A model generated the notes under the pieces. That model had not been told where the DNA came from, did no database searches, and was given only the letters and a program-made list of their open reading frames with translations. Source: Paenibacillus sp. W2I17 (GTDB lineage Bacteria; Bacillota; Bacilli; Paenibacillales; Paenibacillaceae). Taken from it: a stretch of 64,000 nucleotides of DNA. Numbering within the stretch: the stretch's first letter is position 1; the number at the start of each line of letters is the position of its first letter. Location of the stretch: NCBI RefSeq assembly GCF_030815985.1, contig NZ_JAUSXM010000001.1:2604001-2668000 (forward strand). The letters run 5' to 3'. The translations under genes were made by a program, and so were the position numbers. Positions 44,857 to 54,400 of the stretch are shown one piece after another.

Positions 44857-45678
44857 TTACATTTCCTTAATAATTTCGAGTACCAACTTCAGGAACTTAG
44901 GCTTTACTTGTTCGGCTGCTTCCATTACTTCCTCGTGAGAAAGCGCTTGCTGCAGCAATCCCGCTGCTTTATTCGTAATGCATGAAATACCCAGTACCTC
45001 CATACCCGCATGTCTCGCAACAATTACTTCGGGAATCGTAGACATTCCTACTGCATCTGCACCAAGAATTCGCGCCATCCGTACTTCGGCAGGGGTTTCA
45101 TAAGTTGGGCCCAGATTCCCCATGTAAATGCCTTCTCTAAAAGAATATTGCTGTTTTTCTGCTACACGTTGAGCTATTTGAATAAGTCGTTTGCTATAAG
45201 CTTCGCTCATATCTGGAAAACGTTCTCCGAAATCCTTCTCGTTTGGTCCGATCAGCGGATTTCTTCCCATATTATTAATGTGGTCCGTAATCAGCATCAG
45301 ATCTCCGACCTCATAGTCTGCATTAACTCCTCCAGCTGCATTGGTCACAATTAACTGACTAATGCCAAGCGCTTTCAAAATGCGGACCGGAAGTGTCACA
45401 TGCTGAGCTTCATATCCTTCATATAAATGAAAACGTCCTTTCATCATGACAACGCTTTTGTTATTAATTTGTCCAAACACTAATTCTCCTGCATGACCTT
45501 CTACAGTAGACATCGGGAAATGAGGAATGGATTCATAAGGAATCACTTTTGCATTTTCGATTAAATCTGCCAGTATGCCTAATCCTGAACCAAGAATTAA
45601 ACCGATCTCCGGGCGACAGTCTATTTCCTTTTCAATAAATTGTGCGGCTTCTTGAATTTTTCGTTTAATATCTTGCAT
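44857..45678 (-). CDS. punA: Purine nucleoside phosphorylase
   Basis: 273 aa, trimeric PNP (PNP type I/PunA, B. subtilis PupG-like) that splits guanosine and inosine with phosphate. Signatures: LGSGLG near 30, GRFHLYEGY near 85, TNAAGG near 115, and [12 protein letters not shown] with MSTIPEV near 200-220. The ATG at 45678 has AGAGGG eight nt upstream and lies downstream of the promoter; an upstream in-frame extension would run through that promoter. First gene of the salvage operon. Confidence 0.95.
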   Translation of the reverse strand: MQDIKRKIQEAAQFIEKEIDCRPEIGLILGSGLGILADLIENAKVIPYESIPHFPMSTVEGHAGELVFGQINNKSVVMMKGRFHLYEGYEAQHVTLPVRILKALGISQLIVTNAAGGVNADYEVGDLMLITDHINNMGRNPLIGPNEKDFGERFPDMSEAYSKRLIQIAQRVAEKQQYSFREGIYMGNLGPTYETPAEVRMARILGADAVGMSTIPEVIVARHAGMEVLGISCITNKAAGLLQQALSHEEVMEAAEQVKPKFLKLVLEIIKEM

Positions 45679-45720
45679 CTCATGCACCCTCTTTATGTTT
45701 GTCTTCGTGTTCATACATTC

Positions 45721-45749
45721 ATCATAGATCACATTTGTTTCTTTGTAAA
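45721..45749 (-). promoter_or_regulatory. Sigma-A promoter of the purine-salvage operon
   Basis: TTTACA (45749-45744), 17-nt spacer, TATGAT (45726-45721). The -35 is followed by AAG and the -10 is the same as in the MFS promoter at 48839-48867. It lies in the 325-nt divergent gap to the ROK gene; A+T-rich, otherwise without clear operator. Confidence 0.75.
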
Positions 45750-46003
45750 TATAATAAAATTCATTTTGATAAAAAATATACGTATAATTGATTAAATATC
45801 TATTTTTAAATAGTAATCCGAGTGAATTAACTGTCATTTTCAGTGTTTGTCTTTTAATTTTTCTCATTATAAATAATAATCAGCTTGATTTTCCCTTTTT
45901 ATTCCTTTAATTTATATGAGCAGGATGATTTCGATATAGGAGAGACACAAACAATAAGGTAAAATAGGGAGAAATCGAACATATTAACTATTGGAGGACT
46001 TTT

Positions 46004-47245
46004 ATGTTACAGGAATTTGTAGGTCTAATGTCTCCTAAGACAAAAAGTTTAAAAGCTCTGTATTCATTAGTCCGCAAACATGGCCCCATACGTATTAATG
46101 AGTTGGTCGAACTAAGCGGATATAAACATTCAACCTGCTCCCGGCTTGTTGAAGAATTAGTACAGGCTGGCCTGATATACGACAGCGGATCAGCAGAATC
46201 CAAAGTTGGGCGTAAGCCTGCATTTTATGTCATTACACCTGATTCTCACTATATGGTAGGTGTTGAGATATCCAGTTTATTTATTGTCATTTTGCTCCTT
46301 GACTTGAATTTGCAGGTTTTGGAAGAGGTTAAGTTCAAAATGGATTTTAATTCTCCCCCTCAATCTACACTAAATCTGATCAGTGACAGTATTGAGGATA
46401 TGCTGCTTCGGCACCATGTGCAGCAGAAACATTTGCTTGGAATCGGTGTAGGTGCTATTGGGTCGATTGAAAGGGAGAACGGTACTATCCATTTTAAAGA
46501 TGATCTCTCCAATGACTGGAATCAGTTAAATATCATTGAGTCCCTGGAAAAACGGTTCTCTACGGTTGTTCTGCTGGATCATGGAGCTAATTTAGCTGCT
46601 TTGGGTGAATATCGAAGCAATTACTGGAGGGAAACCGAGAATCTTGTGTACACCTCTTCCGGCATTGGCATTCGAAGCGGCATTATCCTACAAGGACAAG
46701 TTGTCGGCAGCAAGCTGGATATGGATGAATCCTTTGGTCATATTACTGTAGATGTTCATGGGAGAAAATGCGCTTGTGGAGCATATGGATGCCTGGAAGC
46801 GTACAGCAGCCTGCCTGCTGTTCGAGAGGAAGTGATTCGTCAAATAAAGCGTGGGAAATCATCTTCACTCCTGGACACACCTCTCCAAGCAGATGACATT
46901 CAATTTCATCACATATTAGATGCCTTGAAACAGGGAGACCCGCTGTGTTCAGATGTTGTACGGGACGCTGCCTACTACTACGGCATTGGTATTACCAATC
47001 TTATTCAGTTGCTCCGTCCGGATATTGTTATTATCGGAGGCGGGCTGGGGGGTAATATTGACTTCTATGAAATGACATTAAAAACGGTGCAAGAGCGCAC
47101 GAAGCAGTATAAAAACCTACAAGTCAAAATTATTAGAGCATCTAGCGGCTATAATGCAGTCGCTGTAGGAGCAGGCTGTATGATATTTGATTATTTCCTG
47201 GAAGAAAAAACAGCTCACGCTGAACCCAAACATGTTATAACTTGA
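46004..47245 (+). CDS. ROK-family transcriptional regulator
   Basis: 413 aa. Residues 10-70 are a winged helix (RINELVELSGYKHSTCSRLVEEL); the rest is a ROK/sugar-kinase fold with the zinc-type motif CACGAYGCLEAY near residue 258 and the phosphate loop GIGIRSG. Members of the XylR/NagC type sense sugars or sugar derivatives. It is divergent from the purine nucleoside operon and convergent with the MFS gene, so it may control both; a nucleoside or (deoxy)ribose ligand would be unusual for ROK proteins. GGAGG lies before the ATG. Confidence 0.9.
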   Translation: MLQEFVGLMSPKTKSLKALYSLVRKHGPIRINELVELSGYKHSTCSRLVEELVQAGLIYDSGSAESKVGRKPAFYVITPDSHYMVGVEISSLFIVILLLDLNLQVLEEVKFKMDFNSPPQSTLNLISDSIEDMLLRHHVQQKHLLGIGVGAIGSIERENGTIHFKDDLSNDWNQLNIIESLEKRFSTVVLLDHGANLAALGEYRSNYWRETENLVYTSSGIGIRSGIILQGQVVGSKLDMDESFGHITVDVHGRKCACGAYGCLEAYSSLPAVREEVIRQIKRGKSSSLLDTPLQADDIQFHHILDALKQGDPLCSDVVRDAAYYYGIGITNLIQLLRPDIVIIGGGLGGNIDFYEMTLKTVQERTKQYKNLQVKIIRASSGYNAVAVGAGCMIFDYFLEEKTAHAEPKHVIT

Positions 47246-47246
47246 A

Positions 47247-47287
47247 ATCACAAAAATCCTCCCTATAAACGGGAGGATTTTTGTGAT
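47247..47287. terminator. Bidirectional terminator, ROK gene / MFS gene
   Basis: Seventeen-base arms at 47247-47263 and 47271-47287 are perfectly complementary around a 7-nt loop, with internal A and T tracts that can act in both directions. Confidence 0.9.
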
Positions 47288-47340
47288 CGTTAGCAAAAGC
47301 GAAGCTTTTTTACGGAGATCAACATTAATATGCTATCGAA

Positions 47341-48726
47341 TCATTCGACGCGATTAAAATTTTTATTAAATACTCTAGTGAATATGAACGTTGCAACAGC
47401 AATCATCATCATGAGTAACAGTGCCAAATTACTATACTGTGCCGATTGAGGGTTCGACGAGAGGTCCACAATTTTGTTCATCATGTATGGTTGACCATAC
47501 AACATAGCAATTAGTGCCCCACCAAGTGAACTTCCAATATTAAGGACAAGTCTCTCAACCCCAACCCCCGATCCATGCTGATGCTTCGGAAGCAATTGAG
47601 TATAGTTACTAAGATATCCTGAGAAAAACAAAGCGTAGCCAATGTTAAAGAAAGCCATTCCAACAAACACGAATACGACAGAAAAACCAACTAAAAAAGC
47701 AACCATAGCTAATCCAGAAAAAATAAATAATCCGCCCAGCAGTGCAATATTACGGGAACCAATCTTACTGATGATACGCCCCGAATTGATCCCCGCAATG
47801 AATGCCGCAATATTCGTTAATGAGTAGAATACGCCGATTGTGCTGACTGGCAAGCCATAGGCCTTATGAACAATAAACGGGAAGATAAAGCCGAATCCCA
47901 CCTGGGTTCCATAGAATAAACCACAGACGATCAAAGACCACACAATTCCTTTTATCTTAAATAAATCAGGTTTGATGAATGAATTTTTATTTTTCCTTGT
48001 ATAGATTACAAAAATCGCAGTGCACGTAAAAGCAGAAATTAATAACAAAGGATACTGCATTTTAAATGTCATATATGTGATCAACAGTGTCGAAATTAAT
48101 GTGACTAACAACATACCCATGAAATCAAAGGACCCTTTTTTGCTTTCATCCTTAGGCAAATTTTTCATAAGTGTAGGTATCCCCAACAGCGTAAGAAGCG
48201 GGAAAAGGAAGATAAAATTCCAGTGGAAATAGTCCGTTATATAACCGCCGAAGAAGTGGCCTGCTGCAGAGGCAAGCTGAAATATCGCTGTATTATAGCC
48301 GAAATATTTGGCAGCAGTTAACTTATCGAAGTATTTAAGAGCAATAATAACTTGCAGTGCAAGGGGAATAGCAATGGTTAAAGCAAACATTACCCTTGCT
48401 GTAATCAATAATGAGAAACTATATGGTGAAAAGAAACCGATCAGGGTTACGACAGGAAATACAAAACAGGTGAATAACATTAATTTGCGAGTACTCACAA
48501 TATCTGATAAAGCCGAAAATACAATGGAGGCAATCCCCAAAAACAATTTCCCCAGCGTAACAATCAAACTTACAGTTGAAGGACTCACACCATATTCTTG
48601 GGACAAATTGGGTGTGATCAGATTGAATACGTTTTCATTAAACACTTGAAAAAATTCGTAGAGCAAGATCCACGGCATACACTTGATGACTCTTCTCTTG
48701 ATTTCCTCGCTCTGCAAGTTAACCAT
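47341..48726 (-). CDS. MFS efflux transporter, TetL/TetK-like (DHA14)
   Basis: 461 aa with about 14 helices. It resembles TetA(L)/TetA(K) drug-proton antiporters: the first helix with NENVFNLITPNLS, motif A-like GIASIVFSALSDIVSTRKLMLF in loop 2-3, the helix-5 region GHFFGGYITDYFHW, and the VGVERLVLNIGSSLGGA segment in the C-terminal half. No strong evidence that it exports tetracycline. Codon use is more A+T-rich than most neighbours. GGGAGG precedes the ATG. Its promoter resembles that of the purine operon, which hints at a shared regulator and perhaps nucleoside or base efflux. Confidence 0.85.
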   Translation of the reverse strand: MVNLQSEEIKRRVIKCMPWILLYEFFQVFNENVFNLITPNLSQEYGVSPSTVSLIVTLGKLFLGIASIVFSALSDIVSTRKLMLFTCFVFPVVTLIGFFSPYSFSLLITARVMFALTIAIPLALQVIIALKYFDKLTAAKYFGYNTAIFQLASAAGHFFGGYITDYFHWNFIFLFPLLTLLGIPTLMKNLPKDESKKGSFDFMGMLLVTLISTLLITYMTFKMQYPLLLISAFTCTAIFVIYTRKNKNSFIKPDLFKIKGIVWSLIVCGLFYGTQVGFGFIFPFIVHKAYGLPVSTIGVFYSLTNIAAFIAGINSGRIISKIGSRNIALLGGLFIFSGLAMVAFLVGFSVVFVFVGMAFFNIGYALFFSGYLSNYTQLLPKHQHGSGVGVERLVLNIGSSLGGALIAMLYGQPYMMNKIVDLSSNPQSAQYSNLALLLMMMIAVATFIFTRVFNKNFNRVE

Positions 48727-48838
48727 TCCTTAACCTCCCTAATGTTAACATCACTCAACTCTTCTCCACAAAACCATATGAAATCAATAAACGGGTTCGA
48801 TTCCTCCTTCAAGCACTATTACGATTTGGATGATATTT

Positions 48839-48867
48839 ATCATAACGAAATCATATCCCTTTGTAAA
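48839..48867 (-). promoter_or_regulatory. Sigma-A promoter of the MFS gene
   Basis: TTTACA (48867-48862), 17-nt spacer, TATGAT (48844-48839). ATGATAAATATCAT, an inverted repeat, overlaps the -10. The rest of the 441-nt gap (48727-49167) is A+T-rich and holds no gene I can support. Confidence 0.7.
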
Positions 48868-49073
48868 TCTATTTATTTCGTTTTTGAGAAAAATTATAGA
48901 TAAAAAGATTGTTTTTAGAGTTAAAATGTAATTATAATACTAAATAATTCACTAAACCCTTATTAAACACATAATTATTTCCGATTTGAATTTAAATCAA
49001 TTAAACATGGATATGTACGCTTGCTTTTTAAAATGGTAATATCTCCGGCTTTCTATGCGTCGATTCATCAATA

Positions 49074-49120
49074 TAAAAAAAGCCCGCCAACTCTCTCCTA
49101 ACGGAGCAGTCAGCGGGCTT
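49074..49120 (-). terminator. Terminator of mqnC
   Basis: AAGCCCGC (49080-49087) pairs with GCGGGCTT (49113-49120), with CTCC/GGAG inside, then T residues on the minus strand. Confidence 0.9.
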
Positions 49121-49167
49121 ATTGCTTAAACAAACACAGGCGAGTAATGAGTTATTAAAGTATTGTA

Positions 49168-50304
49168 TTAGTTCTGCATCACAAAATCTTCATGAACGGC
49201 ATTCTCTTCATCGAACATCCGCAGGATGTCATAACGGGTGTTACGTTGTGCCGGAATATAACCGGACTCTCGAATCAAACGCAGAATGGATTCAATGTTA
49301 ACTTTGTAAGTTGCACCAGCAGCAGATACAACGTTCTCTTCAATCATCGTGCTACCGAAGTCATTACAGCCGAATTCAAGCGACTTCTTACCGATCTCCG
49401 GACCCATGGTTACCCATGAGGATTGAATGTTCTTGATATTATCCAGCACCAGTCGGCTGATGGCTACAGTCTTCAAGTACTCTTCCGGAGTCTGACGCTC
49501 CAGCTTAAGGTTGGTATTGTCTGGCTGGAACGTCCACGGTATGAACGCCAGGAAACCTTCGGAATCATACTTGTTCGCAATACATTCGTCCTGAGCTTCA
49601 CGTACACGGAGCAAGTGTAATGCACGCTCTTCCATCGATTCACCAAGGCCGATAACCATTGTTGCCGTGGTGTTCATACCGATGCGGTGTGCAGTTTGCA
49701 TAACGTCCATCCAATCCCGCCATGAGCCTTTCAAGCGGCTGATTTTCCGACGTGTGCGGTCATCCAGAATTTCAGCACCGCCGCCAGGCAAGGAATCCAG
49801 TCCAGCTTCGTGAATGGCACGTACAACCTCTTCCAATGTAAGGCCGTCGGATACTTCAACCATTTTCATAATCTCCGCTGGGGAGAAAGAGTGCATCGTG
49901 ATGTTTGGGAAACGCTCTTTGATGGCTTTCAACAGGTCTGTATAATAGCTGAAAGGCAAGTTTGGATTCGTTCCACCTTGCATCAAAATCTCGGTACCAT
50001 TCACATCTTCCGTTTCCTGAATCTTCTGGAAAATCACTTCGTCCGGAAGCACATAACCTTCATCCGAACCAGGTCTGCGGTAGAAAGCACAAAAACGGCA
50101 GTACACATCACACACGTTTGTGTAGTTGACGTTACGCCCAATTACAAATGTTCTGTATGGTTCAGGGTGCATGCGTTTCATAATGACATTAGCAGCTGCC
50201 CCGATTTTGTCCACTTCATTCGATTCAAATAGCTCAATCGTGTCTTCCAAGTCTAAACGTTCGCCCCGAAGGGCTTTATCTAAGATACGGTCTACCGTAC
50301 TCAT
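49168..50304 (-). CDS. mqnC: Cyclic dehypoxanthinyl futalosine synthase
   Basis: 378-aa radical SAM enzyme of the futalosine menaquinone pathway, which cyclises dehypoxanthine futalosine. The cluster cysteines are Cys65, 69 and 72 in CDVYCRFCAF; MQGGTNP and the SFSPAEI segment are typical of the MqnC/MqnE/CofH group. Length and the absence of a second domain favour MqnC over MqnE. The ATG at 50304 has GGGAGG ten nt upstream; a 38-residue extension is not supported. No other mqn gene is near. Confidence 0.88.
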   Translation of the reverse strand: MSTVDRILDKALRGERLDLEDTIELFESNEVDKIGAAANVIMKRMHPEPYRTFVIGRNVNYTNVCDVYCRFCAFYRRPGSDEGYVLPDEVIFQKIQETEDVNGTEILMQGGTNPNLPFSYYTDLLKAIKERFPNITMHSFSPAEIMKMVEVSDGLTLEEVVRAIHEAGLDSLPGGGAEILDDRTRRKISRLKGSWRDWMDVMQTAHRIGMNTTATMVIGLGESMEERALHLLRVREAQDECIANKYDSEGFLAFIPWTFQPDNTNLKLERQTPEEYLKTVAISRLVLDNIKNIQSSWVTMGPEIGKKSLEFGCNDFGSTMIEENVVSAAGATYKVNIESILRLIRESGYIPAQRNTRYDILRMFDEENAVHEDFVMQN

Positions 50305-50430
50305 CGTAAAAAAGCCTCCCTCATGAAGAGAAATTATATAACGATCCGTCCCAACTTGTTCAAGAAAAGCAAGTTCTGGTAGCAACATCGTATTTCTGTA
50401 CTCCACATATCGTAACACAGGTTACATGTG

Positions 50431-50459
50431 AAAAAAAGCACCTTATGTACAGGTGCTTT
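50431..50459 (-). terminator. Terminator of the metA-metI-metC operon
   Basis: AAAGCACCT (50435-50443) pairs with AGGTGCTTT (50451-50459) around a 7-nt loop, followed by seven T residues on the minus strand. Confidence 0.92.
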
Positions 50460-50545
50460 AAAAATAAGTAAAAATTTTTACATATGGAATGGAATTTATT
50501 CGAGATTAAGTGATACGCATCGGCGTATTCGGTCATCCACTTTTA

Positions 50546-51718
50546 CTAGGATTCCTGAAGTGCTTGCTCCAAATCTACAATGAGATCTTCGATATCTTCC
50601 AGACCTACGGAGAAGCGCAGCAACCCATCTGTAATGCCACGGTCACGGCGAACCTCAGCCGGCATTGCCGCATGAGACATCATCGCTGGGTAGGACAGAA
50701 TACTCTCCACAGCTCCCAAGCTTACAGCAACAATAGGTAGCTTCACCCGGTTAAGAACTGCTTTTGCGCGATCGCCTGAACCGACGTCAAATGAAACGAC
50801 AGCTCCATATCCTGTGGACTGGCGCTCATGTGCCTCGCGGCCCGGATGATCCTCCAGTCCAGGATAAAAGACAGCGGTAATATCACTGCGCTCATTAAGC
50901 CATGCCGCCAGTTTGGCTGTGCTCCGTTCACTATGAGCCATGCGAGCCCCCAAGGTTTTCATCCCGCGCATCAGAAGCCAGGATTCTTGTGCCCCGAGTA
51001 CAGTTCCAAGTCCATTTTGCAACTGTTTCAGTTGTACGCCAAGTGATTCCGTGCGAGCAACGGCTAACCCTGCCAGTACATCACTGTGACCTCCGAGAAA
51101 CTTCGTAGCACTATGTACGACGATGTCCACACCAAGCTCAATTGGACGCTGATAGTACGGTGTCATAAAGGTGTTATCCAGAATCGTGATCAGGTCATGT
51201 TCCTTGGACCAGTCAGTTACGGCAGCGATATCCGTAATACGAAGTGTAGGGTTGGACGGTGTTTCCATATAAACTGCCTTGGTGTTTGGCTTGAGTGCCG
51301 CTTTTACTTCATCTATATTGGTCATGTCTACAAAGGTTGTCTCGATCTGCATACGGCTTAATATGGAAGTAAGCAAACGATACGTACCTCCATATACGTC
51401 TTCCGTTACAATCATGTGATCCCCTGCGGAGAACATCATGAACACGCTTGATATCGCAGCCATCCCCGAAGAATAGGCAAAGCCTCGTGCACCGCCTTCC
51501 AGCAATGTGATGTAATCTTCCAAAGCCTGACGTGTCGGATTACCCGAACGACTGTAATCATGCTGAGGCGGATTGAAGATATCAAAATGATGGAAGGTTG
51601 ATGCTTGATAGATCGGTACACTGGAGGCTCCAGTGGTTTTGTCAATCTCATCGCCAAAATGGAGCAATTTGGTATCAAATTTCAACTGGGAATTGGGCTT
51701 ATTGTTGGACTCACTCAT
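50546..51718 (-). CDS. metC: Cystathionine beta-lyase-like PLP enzyme
   Basis: 390 aa, Cys/Met-metabolism PLP family. The PLP lysine is in HSATKFLGGHSDVLAG; other marks are SGMAAISSVF, YMETPSNPTLRI and RFSVGLEDIEDL. It resembles B. subtilis MetC (YjcJ). The reaction would be cystathionine to homocysteine. Assignment between the two paralogues rests on order: this gene is second, as metC is in the Bacillus metI-metC pair. Its ATG overlaps the stop of the upstream gene by four bases. Confidence 0.88.
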   Translation of the reverse strand: MSESNNKPNSQLKFDTKLLHFGDEIDKTTGASSVPIYQASTFHHFDIFNPPQHDYSRSGNPTRQALEDYITLLEGGARGFAYSSGMAAISSVFMMFSAGDHMIVTEDVYGGTYRLLTSILSRMQIETTFVDMTNIDEVKAALKPNTKAVYMETPSNPTLRITDIAAVTDWSKEHDLITILDNTFMTPYYQRPIELGVDIVVHSATKFLGGHSDVLAGLAVARTESLGVQLKQLQNGLGTVLGAQESWLLMRGMKTLGARMAHSERSTAKLAAWLNERSDITAVFYPGLEDHPGREAHERQSTGYGAVVSFDVGSGDRAKAVLNRVKLPIVAVSLGAVESILSYPAMMSHAAMPAEVRRDRGITDGLLRFSVGLEDIEDLIVDLEQALQES

Positions 51719-52902
51719 GAGTGCACGCCTCCTTCCACTTCCTGCTGTGCAGCTGTCAGAGCATTGCCGAGATCTGCAATCAGATCATCCGCATGTTCAA
51801 TGCCCACGGAGAACCGGAGCAGACGGTCATCCACACCTACGGCGTCACGAATTTCAAGCGGAATATCCGCATGAGTCTGGACTGCCGGATAAGTCATGAG
51901 TGATTCAACTCCGCCGAGACTTTCGGCAAAAGCAATGAGTTTGATATGACGCAGCAACGGTTCAACATAACGTGCATCCTTCACTTTGAAAGAGAAGATA
52001 CCTGTATTACCCGTGGATTGTTTGTTCTGTATCTCATAGCCCGGATGATCGGATAGGCCTGGATGATACACTTCAACCACCGCTGGGTGCTCAAGCAAGT
52101 ATTTAGCAATAGTAAGTGCATTGTGCTCATGACGCTCCATACGAAGAGCCAGCGTTTTCATACCTTTCATCAACTGGTAGGAGTCACTTGGAGATAATAC
52201 CGCTCCAATGGAATTATGCAGGAACGCCATCTCTGCAGATAACGCCTCACCTTTGGTAATGATTAGTCCGGCCAACACATCATTGTGTCCACCCAGATAT
52301 TTGGTAGCGCTATGAATGATGATATCGGCACCCAGTTCAATCGGACGTTGGAAAAATGGAGTCAACAACGTGTTGTCAACAATGGTCAACAAGTTGTAAC
52401 TTTTCGCCCAGGAAGCCACGGCTTCCACATCGGTGATCATCATCAGTGGATTGGTTGGTGTCTCAATAAATACAGCTTTGGTATTCGGCTGACGAACCTT
52501 CTCCAGTGCTGCAAGGTCATTCGTGTCCACATAACTTGCAGTTACGCCGAAACGGGACAGAATACGTTCCAGCAGACGATAGGTTCCACCATACAGATCC
52601 AGCGACACAATCAGATGATCCCCTTGACCAAACATGGCAAAGATCGTTTGCAGCGCGGCCATTCCCGAGCTACAGGCAAACCCTGCATCACCGGACTCCA
52701 GCGCTGCGGCGGCTTCTTCCAATACTTTACGGGTTGGATTAGTCGTACGGATATAATCAAACCCAGTGCTTTGTCCAAGCTTCGGGTGGCGAAACGCAGT
52801 GGATTGATAGATCGGAAAGTTAATGGCGCCTGTTACCGGTTCATTGATGGACCCAATTTGTGCTAAGCGGCTTTCGATTTTCAACTTGTTGTTGTCTTCC
52901 AT
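51715..52902 (-). CDS. metI: Cystathionine gamma-synthase / O-acetylhomoserine sulfhydrylase-like enzyme
   Basis: 395 aa, same fold as its downstream neighbour and about equal length, probably an old duplication. PLP lysine in HSATKYLGGHNDVLAG; YIRTTNPTRKVLE and FIETPTNPLMMI are typical. B. subtilis MetI (YjcI) accepts O-acetylhomoserine with cysteine or sulfide. It lies 24 nt after metA, whose product supplies O-acetylhomoserine. The three genes make the step series from homoserine to homocysteine. Confidence 0.88.
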   Translation of the reverse strand: MEDNNKLKIESRLAQIGSINEPVTGAINFPIYQSTAFRHPKLGQSTGFDYIRTTNPTRKVLEEAAAALESGDAGFACSSGMAALQTIFAMFGQGDHLIVSLDLYGGTYRLLERILSRFGVTASYVDTNDLAALEKVRQPNTKAVFIETPTNPLMMITDVEAVASWAKSYNLLTIVDNTLLTPFFQRPIELGADIIIHSATKYLGGHNDVLAGLIITKGEALSAEMAFLHNSIGAVLSPSDSYQLMKGMKTLALRMERHEHNALTIAKYLLEHPAVVEVYHPGLSDHPGYEIQNKQSTGNTGIFSFKVKDARYVEPLLRHIKLIAFAESLGGVESLMTYPAVQTHADIPLEIRDAVGVDDRLLRFSVGIEHADDLIADLGNALTAAQQEVEGGVHS

Positions 52903-52926
52903 TGCTGCATCCTCCTGTAATCTCGA

Positions 52927-53841
52927 TTAGATTTGCGGGCCAATATCGTAAGGTGTTTCTTGATACACATAGTAATTGAGCCAGTTAGAGAATAATAAGT
53001 TGGCATGAGCGCGCCAAGTAGCCGGTGGCACACGGGAAGGGTCGTCATTCGGATAATAATGTCTAGGCAATGCGATATCCAACCCTTTGGCTGCATCCCG
53101 GTCATACTCCCACTTTAATGAGAACGGGTCATACTCGGCATGTCCTGTGGCAAAAATCTGTTTGCCGTCTTTGGTAGCAACCAGGAAGATACCCGCTTCC
53201 TCGGATTCAGCCAAAATCTCTAAATTCTCATTCTTTTCAATATCTTCGCGTCTCACTTCCGTATGACGGGAATGTGGAACGTTGAATACTTCATCGAATC
53301 CACGCAACAACGGAACATGAGGTTTATTAATGGTATGTGGGAAAACGCCAAAACACTTTTCATCCAGTGCAACCTTGGGCACGTCAAAATGATGGTATAA
53401 ACCTGCCTGGGAAGCCCAACATATGTGGAGTGTTGAAGTCACATTGGTTTTGGTCCATTCGAAGATTTCCTGGATTTCATTCCAATAGTTCACGTCTTCG
53501 AAATCCATCTGTTCCACCGGGGCACCCGTAATGATCATTCCATCGAAACGGCGGTGCTCAATCTCATCGAAGGTTTTATAGAACAGATCCAGATACTCCT
53601 GAGACGTATTCTTCGACGTATGGGATTTGGGATGTACGAGAACGACATCCACCTGAATAGGCGTGTTTCCCACCAGACGAAGCAATTGTGTTTCGGTCGT
53701 TTCCTTTGTGGGCATCAGGTTTAATATAGCGATACGGAGTGGACGAATATCCTGCTGATATGCAGAAGTTTCATCCATGACGAAGATATTCTCTCCTTCA
53801 AGTACTTCTTTTGCTGGCAGAGTATCGGGTATTTTGATTGG
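52927..53841 (-). CDS. metA: Homoserine O-acetyltransferase
   Basis: 304-aa MetA-type (HTS fold) homoserine acyltransferase. The nucleophile is Cys142 (HICWASQAG), with His and Glu in ATGHAEYD completing the triad. Residue 111 is Glu (GAPVEQMDF); in B. cereus this residue selects acetyl-CoA instead of the succinyl-CoA used by E. coli. So acetylation is the likely reaction despite the common name homoserine O-succinyltransferase. The canonical start MPIKIPD at 53841 is used. S-box leader upstream. Confidence 0.95.
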   Translation of the reverse strand, partial: PIKIPDTLPAKEVLEGENIFVMDETSAYQQDIRPLRIAILNLMPTKETTETQLLRLVGNTPIQVDVVLVHPKSHTSKNTSQEYLDLFYKTFDEIEHRRFDGMIITGAPVEQMDFEDVNYWNEIQEIFEWTKTNVTSTLHICWASQAGLYHHFDVPKVALDEKCFGVFPHTINKPHVPLLRGFDEVFNVPHSRHTEVRREDIEKNENLEILAESEEAGIFLVATKDGKQIFATGHAEYDPFSLKWEYDRDAAKGLDIALPRHYYPNDDPSRVPPATWRAHANLLFSNWLNYYVYQETPYDIGPQI

Positions 53842-54025
53842 CATAGTAAGTCTAACTCCTCCTTGTGCATAGATAGATGCAGCCACCCCTGGCTTGATGT
53901 CTTCACATCAATACAGTTATAGACTGCCTTGAGCTTGTAAAAACATTGAATTGCTCTTTCATCCAACGTTACAAACAACCTCAAGTTCCTTAGCGAAAAT
54001 CACTGCTGAGAAGTCGGGGCATATA

Positions 54026-54203
54026 ACAAAGACCTTCCTCGGATTTCGAGAAAGGTCATATGTAAAAAAGATATGCGCCTCTCTCATCTCTCAGTTACAA
54101 CAGTGCCACTTGACACTTAGTCGCTGCAAGAATTAGCACCGTGCGGTATACCGCCGGTTGCCGGGTTTCATCGGGCCAGTCCCTCCACCTACTCTTGATA
54201 AGA
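54026..54203 (-). promoter_or_regulatory. SAM-I (S-box) riboswitch of the metA operon
   Basis: The minus strand reads the S-box core in order: CTTATCAAGAG at about 54203, GTGGAGGGACTGGCCC, GATGAAACCCGGCAACC, GGTGCTAATTC, and the closing GATGAG near 54088. The expression platform is a terminator, GACCTTCCTCG (54031-54041) with CGAGAAAGGTC (54047-54057), followed by a T-rich tract. SAM binding should end transcription before metA. Confidence 0.95.
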
Positions 54204-54244
54204 TTTCGCTGTATTAGATTGTAATTAAATATGGTTCACCGTCT

Positions 54245-54273
54245 ACTTTATTACATTAATGCCCTCACGTCAA
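54245..54273 (-). promoter_or_regulatory. Sigma-A promoter of the metA operon
   Basis: TTGACG (54273-54268), 17-nt spacer, TAAAGT (54250-54245). It would start the transcript about 30 nt before the S-box. Confidence 0.6.
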
Positions 54274-54365
54274 GATGCAGTTCGATGTGTGCTTCCCAGA
54301 TCGGAACCGTTCATCATCCATTGTCATACACTGCCTCAGGGCGCGAAATAGACACATTTTTGCGC

Positions 54366-54394
54366 TTGAAAGCACCTTGTACCAGCGGTATACT
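54366..54394 (+). promoter_or_regulatory. Sigma-A promoter of corA
   Basis: TTGAAA (54366-54371), 17-nt spacer, TATACT (54389-54394). It implies a leader of about 255 nt before the corA start. Confidence 0.7.
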
Positions 54395-54400
54395 AAACAA

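Noticed and set aside
47341..48726. Tetracycline resistance determinant tet(L)/tet(K)
   Set aside because: Same transporter class, but context and promoter suggest a housekeeping link; likeness is too distant to call resistance.
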